From Brevinema_A sp051647245 (lineage in GTDB: Bacteria > Spirochaetota > Brevinematia > Brevinematales > Brevinemataceae): 64,000 bases of DNA. Of this stretch, positions 35,534 through 44,967 are shown piece after piece. Location of the stretch: the NCBI GenBank assembly GCA_051647245.1, contig JBOFDS010000011.1:372001-436000 (forward strand). The letters are read 5' to 3'. Position 1 is the first letter of the stretch. The number at the start of each line of letters is the position of its first letter. Under the pieces are notes generated by a model, which saw only the letters and a list, made by a program, of their open reading frames with translations, was not told the origin of the DNA and did no database searches. The position numbers were made by a program, and so were the translations under genes.

Positions 35534-36526
35534 ATGACAAAGAAAAAACTTATCATCATTATTGCTGTCGTATTACTTGGGGGATTTTTATTCCTTCGAG
35601 GGACTTCAGGCAACAAATCAAATAAACAAGATAATACTCTTAGAACCACAGTTTTGGTGAGAAGTGCCAAAGCTGGTACCTTAAAGAAATATTTGGATCT
35701 CTATGGAGAGATCAAAGCTGAGAACGAAGTTGAATTAACTTCTCCTGTAACAGGGAAAGTTCTCAGATTCAACCGCCTTGAAGGTCAATCGGTAGGACGT
35801 GGTCAAGCTGTTGTCTCTATTGATCGTTTTGAAGTGGGTGCACGTTATGCTGCTGCACCAATCCTCAGCCCTGTCTCAGGTGTTGTTACTCGTATTTTAT
35901 TATCTGAAGGGGCCGACGTTACTGTTGGTACTCCTGTTGCTGTGGTTGGTAATATTGACCGTCTTGAAGCACAAATCCAAGTTCCTGAAAACCTTGCTCC
36001 TGAAGTGAAAGTAGGCCAATCGGTTTACTTTAAGAGCCGCTCAATTCCAGATCGTACTTTTGAAGGAAAAATCACACGTCGTGATCTTTCTCTAAATCCA
36101 TCTACTCGTTCCTTGACTGTTAGAGCCATGATTCCAAATAGAGATCGTGGGCTTTTCTCTGGAATTTTTGCAGAAAGTTATGTCTTCGTAGAAGAAGCAA
36201 CAAACGTCTTTGTTTTCCCAGATTCATCTCTTACTAAAACTAAAGAAGGTCTTCCAGCTGTGTTTGTCAACCAAGATGGACGTGCTGTCCTAAAACCAGT
36301 TACGGTAGCTCTCGCTTATCGTGATGAAATTGCTATATCTGATGGGTTAGTTGAAGGTGATGAAGTGATTGTGTTTGGTAGAGAATACCTTAGTGAAGGT
36401 GCTGGTATTCAGGTTATTTATGAAGATGGCGGTAATAATGATGACACTCCAGCAGTTCCTCAAGATAACCCAAATACTACTTCAGAAGAAGCTTCTCAAA
36501 ATACCGAAACAGAAAGCTCTAACTAG
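35534..36526 (+). CDS. Periplasmic adaptor of RND pump, alpha-hairpin missing
   Basis: The 330-residue membrane-fusion protein has an N-terminal membrane anchor (LIIIIAVVLLGGFLFL) rather than a lipobox. The two barrel-sandwich halves (VELTSPVTGKVLRFNRLEGQSVGRGQ and APILSPVSGVVTRILLSEGADVTVG) are joined by only about 20 residues, so the long coiled-coil hairpin of AcrA is absent, as in Borrelia BesA. Beta-barrel (QIQVPENLAPEVKVGQSVYF) and membrane-proximal domains follow, and the tail is Asn/Thr/Glu-rich. The frame opens at a TTG (35489), but AAAGGAGAAG points to ATG 35534. Confidence 0.9.
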   Translation: MTKKKLIIIIAVVLLGGFLFLRGTSGNKSNKQDNTLRTTVLVRSAKAGTLKKYLDLYGEIKAENEVELTSPVTGKVLRFNRLEGQSVGRGQAVVSIDRFEVGARYAAAPILSPVSGVVTRILLSEGADVTVGTPVAVVGNIDRLEAQIQVPENLAPEVKVGQSVYFKSRSIPDRTFEGKITRRDLSLNPSTRSLTVRAMIPNRDRGLFSGIFAESYVFVEEATNVFVFPDSSLTKTKEGLPAVFVNQDGRAVLKPVTVALAYRDEIAISDGLVEGDEVIVFGREYLSEGAGIQVIYEDGGNNDDTPAVPQDNPNTTSEEASQNTETESSN

Positions 36527-36569
36527 TTATTTTCAGATACGAAAATAGCTACCCAAGGGAGAAATAAAT

Positions 36570-39500
36570 ATGTCTATTATAGAAACTTCGGTCAAAAAGC
36601 CTATCGCAATGTCGATGTTGCTGATGATCGTAATGTTTGTCGGTATGTATGCAAGCTTCAATCTACCAGTGGACTTCTTGCCTGATATCGACAATCCTGT
36701 TATTAGTGTGAGTACTGACTACACAGGAGCAGGCCCTGAAGAAGTTGAAGTCTCTGTAACGCGTCCTTTAGAGGATGCCTTGTCCACAGTTGAGGATCTT
36801 GATGAGATTACTTCAACTTCTATGGAAGGAAACTCCACGATTCGTCTTAATTTCAAATGGGGTATCAATCTTGATACAGCTATGTTTAATGTTCGTGAGA
36901 AAATTGACCTTGCTCGGGATAATTTGCCAGATGAAGCAGATTCTTCCCAAATCCTAAAATTCTCTACTGATATGATTCCTGTCATGGGTCTTCTTATATC
37001 AGGGGTGGACGACTTAGGAACTGCTTATGAACTTGCAGAAAACCAAATTAAAAAAATCTTAGAACAAGTGCCTGGGGTTGGTCAAGTAGATGTGTCCGGT
37101 GGTCTCGAAACAGAAGTCCAAATCGAACTCTACCAAAATCGCCTCCAAGCCTACAATATTGATGCTGAAACTGTCGCACAGATTGTCGCAGCAAATGACG
37201 TTTCTATGGCTGGTGGCTATGTATACCAGGGTGTGAAAAAATTTGGCGTCCGTACAGACAGTGAATTAAAAACACTAAGAGATTTTGAAAATATTGTAAT
37301 TACCTACCGTGAAAATACACCTATCTTCTTAAAAGATATTGCTTCTATTGCTTATGGTGGTAGTGATGACAATCCTCTCATGTACGTGACAGGGCCTGAA
37401 ATCGAGGATGAAAGTCCAACCAAGAAAGGTCGCGGTGCTGTGATCATTGAGATTGTCAAATCTTCTGGTGCTAATACGGTAGATGTTGAAGAAAGAGTAC
37501 AGAAAAAATTAATCGAATTGAAGCAAACACTCCCTTCAGCTGTCGTTATCTCTGAAATGTTTAATACAGCTACTAATATTAAAGATTCGATTTCTAGTGT
37601 TTCCAGCTCAGGATTGCAAGGTGCTTTCTTTGCTCTTCTCGTGATTTTCTTTTATCTCTGGGATCTTAGGTCTTTAGTTGTTATTGGCTTGGCTATTCCA
37701 ACTTCTATTATTACGACATTTATTGCGATGTTTGCCTTCGATACAAGTTTTAATATTATTTCTATGGCTGGTTTGACATTGGCAATTGGTATGATGGTTG
37801 ACTCTTCTATTGTTGTGCTAGAAAATATCTTCCGACACAAAGCCGATGGAGAATCTGGGGTTCAATCCTCAATTAATGGTGCAAAAGAAGTGGTCTTAGC
37901 GATCACAGCTTCTACGCTCACAACGATTGCTGTCTTTGCTCCTATTCTCTTAGTTGAAGGGATTATGGCAGAGCTCTTTAGAGATCTTGTTATTACTGTT
38001 GTGGTTGGTTTGATGGCGTCTCTTATTATATCTGTAACTCTTGTGCCAATGCTCTGTTCTCTCTTGATCAAAGAAGTTTCTATGGATGCTTTTGAATCAG
38101 GAGATCTTGATCCTCAAGGACATGAAACAGCTGCTGATATTGAATATTTGACTCAAGGGATGGCTTTCAACGCAAAAATCTTATTTACCATTGATGTTTA
38201 TTATAGAAATATCCTCGAATGGTGTATGGTCAATAAAAAACTTGTGGTTTATGGTGGTATGGCTGCGGCTGTAACGCTCTTGATGCTTTTATTGACGATT
38301 ATCCCAAAAGAATATATGCCAACTTCTGATGACGGTCGTCTCAGAGTAACTTTAACCTATCCTCTTGGATCTCGAGTGTCCTATAACGAGGCAATGTCTC
38401 GTGATATTATGGGACGTATTAGAGAAGAAATAGGTGATAAAAATTTAAAATTGATTGGTTTGCAAGTTAAGGACTCCAAAGGTTTCTTTGGTGCCATTCA
38501 AGAACACACAGCTGAACTCAATATTACACTGGTCTCTCGTTCTCAAAGGGATGAAACTCTTGATCAAGTAGTTGCTCGGATCAGACCTATTTTGGGACAA
38601 TATCCTGTGAAAAATAATATCAGAATTGGTGGTGGTATGGGAGGCGGATCCGGTGGTGAACCTATCGATATCCAAATTCAAGGTAATGATCTTGAAGTCA
38701 CCAAAAAAGTTGCCGATCAGTTGATTGCCTTATTATCAGAGATTGAAGGTATTGAAAATCCACGTAATGAATCCGATGACGGTGTTCCTGAAATTTCTCT
38801 CAAACCAGATCGTGTTGCTCTTGCGAAAGCAGGTCTCAACCCAGCAGAACTCTTTAATATGATTCGTACTGCTTTTGGTGGTAGAGTTGCAACTCGTGTG
38901 CTTAGCCCAACAGGAAATGATATCGATGTCCGTGTTCAAGTACGTGGAGAAGATAGAACTTCTATTGACTCCTTATTGAATTTGAATATTCCAACACAAG
39001 ACGGATCAACAGTTCCATTTAGAACTCTTGTTGAAGCTCAAGAAAAAGCTGGCCCTTCCGAAATCAAACGTGAAGATTCTACACGTGTGGTTAAGGTTAA
39101 AGCTGGTACCAGTGGAATTTATGCAAAAGACCTTACAGGTGCCGTAGCAGCAATCCAAGCCCAAATGAACGAAAAAATCTTCTTACCTTCAGGGGTTCGA
39201 GTGGTATTTAAAGGAGACTTTGAAGATACTCAAGAAAGTATGTTAGCACTTTTAGGTGCCTTCGCTGTCGGTGTGTTTATCGTTTATGCCTTGATGGCAG
39301 CTCAGTTTGAGTCTTATATTGCTCCATTTGTGATTATGGCTTCTGTGCCTTTTGGTGCTCTTGGATCAACCTTCCTTCTCTTAATCACAGGAAATTCTTT
39401 CAACGTTTACTCGGGGATAGGAATTGTGATTCTGGTCGGAATTGTGATCAATAATGGTATTGTTTTGATTGACTATATGAACCAACTTCTAGAGAAAAAA

Positions 39501-39749
39501 ATGAATATTGATAACGCAGCAATCACTGCCGGTGTACGAAGAATTCGTCCCGTCTTCATGACTACATTAACAACAATCCTTGGTATGATTCCAATGGCTC
39601 TCGGGCTAGGGGAAGGGGGAGATACCTATGCTCCTCTTGCGACTTCCGTGATTGGTGGTCTCTTCTTATCAACGATGTTTACTCTTTTAGTTGTTCCAAC
39701 AGCTTATGCTGGAATTAGAAAACGATTCCCACTCATTATCAGAGAATAA
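36570..39749 (+). CDS. RND-family efflux permease (HAE1/AcrB type)
   Basis: At 1059 residues this is a full-length proton-driven inner-membrane pump. It begins ETSVKKPIAMSMLLMIVMFVG, with 12 transmembrane helices in two halves and two large periplasmic loops (PVDFLPDIDNPVISV; PGVGQVDVSGG). The TM4 proton-relay segment is LAIGMMVDSSIVVLENIFRH: one Asp, with Ser where AcrB has the second Asp. TM10-11 shows GIGIVILVGIVINNGIVLIDY. With the TolC and adaptor genes upstream it forms a tripartite pump; the substrate is not predictable. GGGAGAA precedes the ATG. Confidence 0.94.
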   Translation: MSIIETSVKKPIAMSMLLMIVMFVGMYASFNLPVDFLPDIDNPVISVSTDYTGAGPEEVEVSVTRPLEDALSTVEDLDEITSTSMEGNSTIRLNFKWGINLDTAMFNVREKIDLARDNLPDEADSSQILKFSTDMIPVMGLLISGVDDLGTAYELAENQIKKILEQVPGVGQVDVSGGLETEVQIELYQNRLQAYNIDAETVAQIVAANDVSMAGGYVYQGVKKFGVRTDSELKTLRDFENIVITYRENTPIFLKDIASIAYGGSDDNPLMYVTGPEIEDESPTKKGRGAVIIEIVKSSGANTVDVEERVQKKLIELKQTLPSAVVISEMFNTATNIKDSISSVSSSGLQGAFFALLVIFFYLWDLRSLVVIGLAIPTSIITTFIAMFAFDTSFNIISMAGLTLAIGMMVDSSIVVLENIFRHKADGESGVQSSINGAKEVVLAITASTLTTIAVFAPILLVEGIMAELFRDLVITVVVGLMASLIISVTLVPMLCSLLIKEVSMDAFESGDLDPQGHETAADIEYLTQGMAFNAKILFTIDVYYRNILEWCMVNKKLVVYGGMAAAVTLLMLLLTIIPKEYMPTSDDGRLRVTLTYPLGSRVSYNEAMSRDIMGRIREEIGDKNLKLIGLQVKDSKGFFGAIQEHTAELNITLVSRSQRDETLDQVVARIRPILGQYPVKNNIRIGGGMGGGSGGEPIDIQIQGNDLEVTKKVADQLIALLSEIEGIENPRNESDDGVPEISLKPDRVALAKAGLNPAELFNMIRTAFGGRVATRVLSPTGNDIDVRVQVRGEDRTSIDSLLNLNIPTQDGSTVPFRTLVEAQEKAGPSEIKREDSTRVVKVKAGTSGIYAKDLTGAVAAIQAQMNEKIFLPSGVRVVFKGDFEDTQESMLALLGAFAVGVFIVYALMAAQFESYIAPFVIMASVPFGALGSTFLLLITGNSFNVYSGIGIVILVGIVINNGIVLIDYMNQLLEKKMNIDNAAITAGVRRIRPVFMTTLTTILGMIPMALGLGEGGDTYAPLATSVIGGLFLSTMFTLLVVPTAYAGIRKRFPLIIRE

Positions 39750-39752
39750 ATC

Positions 39753-39783
39753 AAATAATCCCCCTAAAGCAGGGGGATTATTT
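39753..39783 (+). terminator. Hairpin between RND gene and pdxJ
   Basis: A perfect 13-bp stem (AAATAATCCCCCT with AGGGGGATTATTT), AAAGC loop. No T-run follows and the pdxJ ribosome binding site starts right after, so it may be a partial terminator, mRNA stabiliser or cover for pdxJ initiation. Confidence 0.55.
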
Positions 39784-39795
39784 AGAGAGGATCCT

Positions 39796-40527
39796 ATGAA
39801 TAAACGTAAAACATTAGGTGTCAATATCGACCACGTGGCTACCCTTCGTCAAGCACGAGGGACGCGCTATCCAGAGCCTCTTCAAGCCGCTTATATCGCA
39901 CAGAATGCTGGTGCTGATATTTTGACTATTCATCCTCGTGAAGATCAGCGTCATATCCAAAAAAGAGATGTTTATTTGATTCGAGAGGCGTGTTCTTTGC
40001 CTTTGAATGTTGAAATGGCATTGTATCAAGATATTATCAATGTAGTATTGGATATTGCTCCTGAAGAAGTCTGTGTCGTTCCAGAAAATCGTAATGAAGT
40101 TACTACAGAGGGTGGTCTGGATGTATTATTGTCTCAAAAAAAATTAGAAGATTTCATCCCTAAAGCTCAAAACATCGGCACAAAAGTGAGTCTTTTTATT
40201 GATCCTGATCTGGAAACGGTACGTCTTTCGCATGAGCTTGGCGCAAATATGGTGGAATTTCATACAGGAACTTATGCCGATGCCTTGACAGAAGATGAGC
40301 GTCAGAAGCATCTTAAAGACTTAATTGAAGCGGCACAATATGCTCATTCTCTTGGTCTGGTTGTTAATATGGGGCATGGGCTTCATTATGAGAATGTCCA
40401 CGATATTGTCGCGATTCCTGAAGTTCAATGTCTTAATATTGGGCATTCTATTATTGCAAGAGCGGTATTTGTTGGCTTAGATCAAGCAATCCGCGATATG
40501 AAATCCTTAATCAATCCCAAATACTAA
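39796..40527 (+). CDS. pdxJ: Pyridoxine 5'-phosphate synthase
   Basis: PdxJ condenses 1-deoxyxylulose-5-phosphate with 3-amino-1-hydroxyacetone phosphate to PNP, the last ring-forming step of the DXP-dependent vitamin B6 pathway. The 243-residue TIM barrel shows LGVNIDHVATLRQARGTRYP, LTIHPREDQRHIQKRD, LNVEMALYQDI (catalytic Glu), VPENRNEVTTEGGLD, VVNMGHGLHYENV and NIGHSIIARAVFVGL. The frame is open back to 39691 inside the RND gene, but homology starts at MNKRKTLG and AGAGAGG lies just before ATG 39796. It may be partly co-transcribed with the pump. Confidence 0.95.
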   Translation: MNKRKTLGVNIDHVATLRQARGTRYPEPLQAAYIAQNAGADILTIHPREDQRHIQKRDVYLIREACSLPLNVEMALYQDIINVVLDIAPEEVCVVPENRNEVTTEGGLDVLLSQKKLEDFIPKAQNIGTKVSLFIDPDLETVRLSHELGANMVEFHTGTYADALTEDERQKHLKDLIEAAQYAHSLGLVVNMGHGLHYENVHDIVAIPEVQCLNIGHSIIARAVFVGLDQAIRDMKSLINPKY

Positions 40528-40529
40528 TC

Positions 40530-40561
40530 AAAAAAGCCCTTAATCATTAAGGGCTTTTTTT
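40530..40561. terminator. Bidirectional terminator overlapping the mnmG 3' end
   Basis: AAAAAAGCCCTTAAT pairs with ATTAAGGGCTTTTTT. The right arm encodes the last codons and stop of mnmG on the minus strand, so the same bases end both genes. Confidence 0.88.
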
Positions 40562-42516
40562 GTTTTTTCTTGATATGTGGAAGAACTGTGTCCCCAAACA
40601 GGAGCTTTAGTCACGTGTTCATTGAGGCCTTTTTCGCCTTTGAAGCGTAGTACAAGCGAAATAATATGCACGGCAGCAGGGCGGATGCCTGGTACTCTGG
40701 AGACTTGTCCCAAAGAATGAGGCTTAAGCTGGGTGAGTTTTTCGATTTCTTCGAGCCTCAAACCAGAAACCCTATCATAAGGGAAATCATCAGGGATCAC
40801 ACAATCTTCAATAGATTGCACGTCTGCGATACGTTTATTTTCATCGGAGATGTATCCTTGATATTTGATTTCGAGGTTGACTTGCTCTTCTTCCAAAAAG
40901 CTAAGAACAGGTATCATAATCTCAGAATCTTCTAATGCTTCCCGAAGATTGCCGACATTCACTTCCGGTCTTCTTACAAGTTCTGTCAACGATACTTTTT
41001 TAGGTGGGATAGGGGTCTGGAGTTTCTCAAAAATATGTTGATTTTTGTCCGAAGGAGTAAGGGCATTTTCTTCCAGGAGCTGTATTGTCTGTTGGATTTT
41101 TTGTTGTTTTTCTTGGCACGCATCAAATGTTGCCTGCTCAACCGTCCCAATTCGGTATCCTATAGGTGTCAAACGTTGGTCAGCATTATCTTCACGTACG
41201 ACCAAACGATGTTCAACGCGAGAGGTAAACATACGATAAGGCTCAACCGTCCCAAGCGTTGTCAAATCATCTATCATCACACCAATATAACTTTCTGTAC
41301 GTTTGAGGATGAGTTCGTCTTTGCCACCAGCTTTGAGGGCAGCGTTAATCCCCGCTACCAAACCTAATGCACCAGCTTCTTCGTAGCCAGTTGTTCCGTT
41401 AATCTGCCCAGCAAGGAAGAGATTTTTGATTTTTTTGGTTTCGAGCCAAGGCATTAATTCTGTTGGATCGATATAATCATGCTCAATCGCATAAGCAGGA
41501 CGCGTCATGATTGCATTTTCCAGACCTGGAATACTACGCACTAGATCTTCTTGCACATCGAGTGGAAGAGCATTGGAAATACCATTAGGGTAGATTTCAC
41601 CAGTGAAGAGACTTTCTGGTTCTAAAAAGACATGGTGCCTCTCATGGTCAGGAAACTTCATCACTTTATCCTCGATAGAAGGACAGTAGCGGACTCCTGT
41701 TGCATCGACGTCACCTGAGTACATTGGTGCTTTATCGATGTTGTTTTTGATGATCTCATGAGTCTTCTGCGTGGTATAAGTTAGGTAACAAGGGTGTTGT
41801 TCTGGATTGAATGTTTCAAGCTCTGTGCGAAAGGAAAACGGTCTAGGATGCTTATCACCGAGATGAGCTTCTGTTTTTGAGAAGTCTATACTTTTAATGT
41901 CCAAACGTGGGGGGGTACCTGTTTTGAAACGATATGTTCTGATGTTAAGATCTCTAATACGCTGTGAAAGACCAATAGATGCAGATTCGCCCATGCGACC
42001 AGCAGGGAAAGATTTATCTCCAATACGTATAAGCCCATTCAAAAAAGTCCCTGGGGTGATGACGACGCTTTTGGCGTGATATTCTACACCTAGAGCGCTA
42101 ATAACACCAGTAACCTTATTGTCTTTGACGATAATATCTTCAATAGAATCTTGAATGATCGTTAAATTATCTAATGTAAATAGTTGTTGTTGGATGAGAT
42201 GGCGATACATTACTTTGTCGGTTTGTACACGTGTTGATTGGACGGCAGCACCTTTTTTGGTATTAAGACGACGGAATTGCAAACCAGATTGGTCGGCGAT
42301 GATCCCCATGAGTCCACCGAGTGCGTCTATTTCTTTGACCAGTTGTCCTTTACCGATGCCACCGATAGAAGGATTACAAGGCATATGCCCCATAAGGTCG
42401 ATATTTGAGGATAATAAGAGAGTTTTTGCTCCGATTTTTGCAGAGGCGTTAGCTGCTTCAATACCAGCGTGTCCACCACCAACGACAATTACGTCCCAAA
42501 AATTTTTATTTGTCAC
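40540..42516 (-). CDS. mnmG: tRNA uridine-5-carboxymethylaminomethyl modification enzyme MnmG
   Basis: With MnmE, this FAD/NADH enzyme makes the cmnm5 modification at the wobble uridine of several tRNAs. It starts with the FAD-binding DVIVVGGGHAGIEAANASAKIG, then CNPSIGGIGKGQLVKEIDALGG, the redox-relevant GTPPRL and PMYSGDVDATGVRYCPSIEDK block, LFLAGQINGTTGYEEAGALGLVAG and the C-terminal VSRVPGIRPAAVHI. The length of 658 aa is slightly above average because of a longer end. mnmE is not in the window. Confidence 0.96.
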   Translation of the reverse strand: MTNKNFWDVIVVGGGHAGIEAANASAKIGAKTLLLSSNIDLMGHMPCNPSIGGIGKGQLVKEIDALGGLMGIIADQSGLQFRRLNTKKGAAVQSTRVQTDKVMYRHLIQQQLFTLDNLTIIQDSIEDIIVKDNKVTGVISALGVEYHAKSVVITPGTFLNGLIRIGDKSFPAGRMGESASIGLSQRIRDLNIRTYRFKTGTPPRLDIKSIDFSKTEAHLGDKHPRPFSFRTELETFNPEQHPCYLTYTTQKTHEIIKNNIDKAPMYSGDVDATGVRYCPSIEDKVMKFPDHERHHVFLEPESLFTGEIYPNGISNALPLDVQEDLVRSIPGLENAIMTRPAYAIEHDYIDPTELMPWLETKKIKNLFLAGQINGTTGYEEAGALGLVAGINAALKAGGKDELILKRTESYIGVMIDDLTTLGTVEPYRMFTSRVEHRLVVREDNADQRLTPIGYRIGTVEQATFDACQEKQQKIQQTIQLLEENALTPSDKNQHIFEKLQTPIPPKKVSLTELVRRPEVNVGNLREALEDSEIMIPVLSFLEEEQVNLEIKYQGYISDENKRIADVQSIEDCVIPDDFPYDRVSGLRLEEIEKLTQLKPHSLGQVSRVPGIRPAAVHIISLVLRFKGEKGLNEHVTKAPVWGHSSSTYQEKTKKALND

Positions 42517-42574
42517 AGTTTATTCCTTAATTTTTTTTCAAATTTTCCGATAATTAGGATAGGATTCAATAGAT

Positions 42575-42603
42575 ATTATATTAGAGAATCGCTGATTTGT
42601 AAA
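42575..42603 (-). promoter_or_regulatory. Promoter of mnmG
   Basis: Minus strand: TTTACA (42603-42598), 17 bases, TATAAT (42580-42575). Confidence 0.8.
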
Positions 42604-42632
42604 GCAAAACAAACATAAAATATAGGTACTGT

Positions 42633-44873
42633 ATGAATATGACTACACCACAATCATCAAATTTTGATAAGAAGCTTAAGCGTCAGATTGCACTTGCTCT
42701 GGGGGCTGTTGCCTTAACGACCTACTTGGTTTTAGGGTCAAAAATTAACTTTTTATTTTTCCAACATCCTGCTGGAAAAGTTACGGAAAAAGTTCTTGAT
42801 GATATTAAAAAACACCAAGAAGAATTTATTAATCAAAATTATTTGTATACAGAAAAAAATAACTATAAACATTTTGAACCGATTGAAGTTTTTGTAAAAT
42901 TAGAAAAACAATACTCTTCGAATTCTGTATTAAATCTTGTTGTGAGAGATGATACGGGAAAAGTGACAAGAAATATCTTTAATGACACTCGTTCGAAATT
43001 ATCTTATATTAGCAATGCAGATGTCTATCATATTTCCTGGTACCCAAAAGACACTACTTACCAAGGTGTATTAACACTAGAAGTTGAAGCTACACTTTCT
43101 TTATTCAATCAAAAATTTATTTTAGATAAGTCTGTCTATGTTTCGCTTGATCATGCTGACTTTAAGCTTCCGCATGCCTATACTTTTTTGGGTATGGATT
43201 CTAAGGCTGAGATTGTGGCACGAAGTATTCTTTCTGTAAAAGGAAAAGCTGCCTCCAAGAACGATCTTGTTGATTGGTTTGATTTGTATAATAATGATGC
43301 GGTGGTCATGCCCATGGCTGTAACAAAGACTTTTGACACCGATCCTACTCGTCAAATTAATATCTGGGATGTTGGTAAATTGAATGAGAATCTTGCTTTG
43401 ATCAAGAATTTCTCTTCAAAAAAAATCAAATCCGCAGTATGGATCCAAGCACTTGAAATAGATGGAGCTTTCCGCCGTCAACTGGGTTATATGGAAAGTA
43501 TTCGCTCTAATGCCCAGCAAACTAATGTTAGTTGGATTTCTATTAGAGACAATAAAAGACGCCAAGATATTAAGAAAATGTTTGGAGAATTGTCATCCAA
43601 TAATGATATTTCTTTTATCGGCTTTAGTAAAGCTTTGTTCTATAAAGATTTTCATAATGGTTTGAGGGAAGAGTTTGAGAATACTTTTTCAAATATTATT
43701 CCTCTTGCTCCAAATGCTTTTGAACAATGGAAGCAGTATCAAATAATTGAGTACTATCGTGATATTCTAACAGAGAACAAAAAGAAAAAGCCTATTTTCT
43801 TTATTTTTAGTGGTAGAGAATTGCTTGAGAACCCACAGATGATGGATATGGCATTTGATGTGGGAGCTGATTTTGTTATGCTCGATATTCAGACAACACT
43901 TCCTCAAATTTCAAAACAATTGGAATTGATTAAAAAACATACATCTTTTGATAAATTTCATGATAAAATAGTTTTGTCTTATCAGTTAGACCATAATAAT
44001 GCCTTTTCAGGCAGCGTTTCTTCTTTGGAGAATTGGGTGCATGAGAATCTTCGTCTCCTCTCCGATGAGCATGTGAATAGCTTGCGTATTCAAGATTTCT
44101 ATAGGGCTCTGTTTGGGAATCGTGGGGCTTATCCTGCGTATCAATGGATGTTGATGATTGGTGATTTGATTTCAAAATGGAAAGAACGTCAATTTGTTTT
44201 CCCACTGCAGCATCGAATTATTCCTGATAAAACAGAAATATCAGATCATGTAACTTTGAATATTGAGTTTTTCAATAGATCCAACGAGCCTATTAAGAAT
44301 TATCACATTGAACTTCTTCCTGTGGCAAAAGTTTCAAACATGACAACCATTATCAAGTTACCTACGATCAAAGCAAGAGAAGTAATACGGACAAATATTA
44401 CGCTCAGTAATGTAGAGTTTGATCGAGGTGCGCTCAAAAGACGTACTCATTTTATAGGCCTTGTGAGTCAATATGACACCAAAGGATTTAATAAACTAAA
44501 ACAAGTACACATGCTTCCGTTTATTGATACTAGTGTGACTACTGATATCGATGTGATTGAAAATACTGCAATGTCTGATATTCCTGATATGAGTGAAGCT
44601 GTTTTTGAAGAAGAAAGTGTCGAGTTAGAACCTATTGAAGATGTTGTAAGCAATACTAATGAAGTGAAAAAGCCTGAGCCTGTTGCTACTCCTTCTACGC
44701 CAAAACCTGCTCCTAAAAAAGAAGAGCCTAAGAAGGAAGAGGAAACAAAAAACCCAGCAACAAAAGCACCAGCCAAAGCATCAAGTAAAAAAGAAAAGGT
44801 AGAAGAGGAAAAACCTGATCCAAAAGCAAAGAAAAAGCCAGCTCCTAAAAATCCAGCCAAAGAGAAAAAGTAA
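42633..44873 (+). CDS. Large membrane-anchored protein of unknown function, Lys/Pro/Glu-rich tail
   Basis: I do not recognise the family. The 746 residues fall into a short cytoplasmic head (KKLKRQ) with one transmembrane helix (about 18-36), then a beta-rich periplasmic region to about residue 190. A central alpha/beta part of about 350 residues follows, with alternating strands and helices (KIKSAVWIQALEID; KKKPIFFIFSGRELL; GADFVMLDIQTTLP; KIVLSYQLDHNN) reminiscent of a TIM barrel. Next is a CARDB/Ig-like segment (SDHVTLNIEFFNRSNEPIKNYHIELL). The last 75 residues are an almost pure Lys/Pro/Glu/Ala tail. It stands alone between mnmG and rpsT. A role at the cell envelope is inferred from topology only. 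Confidence 0.6.
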   Translation: MNMTTPQSSNFDKKLKRQIALALGAVALTTYLVLGSKINFLFFQHPAGKVTEKVLDDIKKHQEEFINQNYLYTEKNNYKHFEPIEVFVKLEKQYSSNSVLNLVVRDDTGKVTRNIFNDTRSKLSYISNADVYHISWYPKDTTYQGVLTLEVEATLSLFNQKFILDKSVYVSLDHADFKLPHAYTFLGMDSKAEIVARSILSVKGKAASKNDLVDWFDLYNNDAVVMPMAVTKTFDTDPTRQINIWDVGKLNENLALIKNFSSKKIKSAVWIQALEIDGAFRRQLGYMESIRSNAQQTNVSWISIRDNKRRQDIKKMFGELSSNNDISFIGFSKALFYKDFHNGLREEFENTFSNIIPLAPNAFEQWKQYQIIEYYRDILTENKKKKPIFFIFSGRELLENPQMMDMAFDVGADFVMLDIQTTLPQISKQLELIKKHTSFDKFHDKIVLSYQLDHNNAFSGSVSSLENWVHENLRLLSDEHVNSLRIQDFYRALFGNRGAYPAYQWMLMIGDLISKWKERQFVFPLQHRIIPDKTEISDHVTLNIEFFNRSNEPIKNYHIELLPVAKVSNMTTIIKLPTIKAREVIRTNITLSNVEFDRGALKRRTHFIGLVSQYDTKGFNKLKQVHMLPFIDTSVTTDIDVIENTAMSDIPDMSEAVFEEESVELEPIEDVVSNTNEVKKPEPVATPSTPKPAPKKEEPKKEEETKNPATKAPAKASSKKEKVEEEKPDPKAKKKPAPKNPAKEKK

Positions 44874-44891
44874 AGAAAAATGGTAAAATAC

Positions 44892-44921
44892 TTGACTTTG
44901 TTTTGGGATTAAGGTTATAAT
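44892..44921 (+). promoter_or_regulatory. Promoter of rpsT
   Basis: TTGACT (44892-44897), 18 bases, TATAAT (44916-44921), about 45 bases before the rpsT start. Confidence 0.82.
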
Positions 44922-44967
44922 ATTAAAACAATATTAATTTCCTATAGTTAACTTGGAGGAGTCTAAA

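Noticed and set aside
39691..39795. N-terminal extension of PdxJ inside the RND gene
   Set aside because: Homology to PdxJ begins at 39796 where a good ribosome binding site stands; the upstream part overlaps RND coding sequence and a hairpin.
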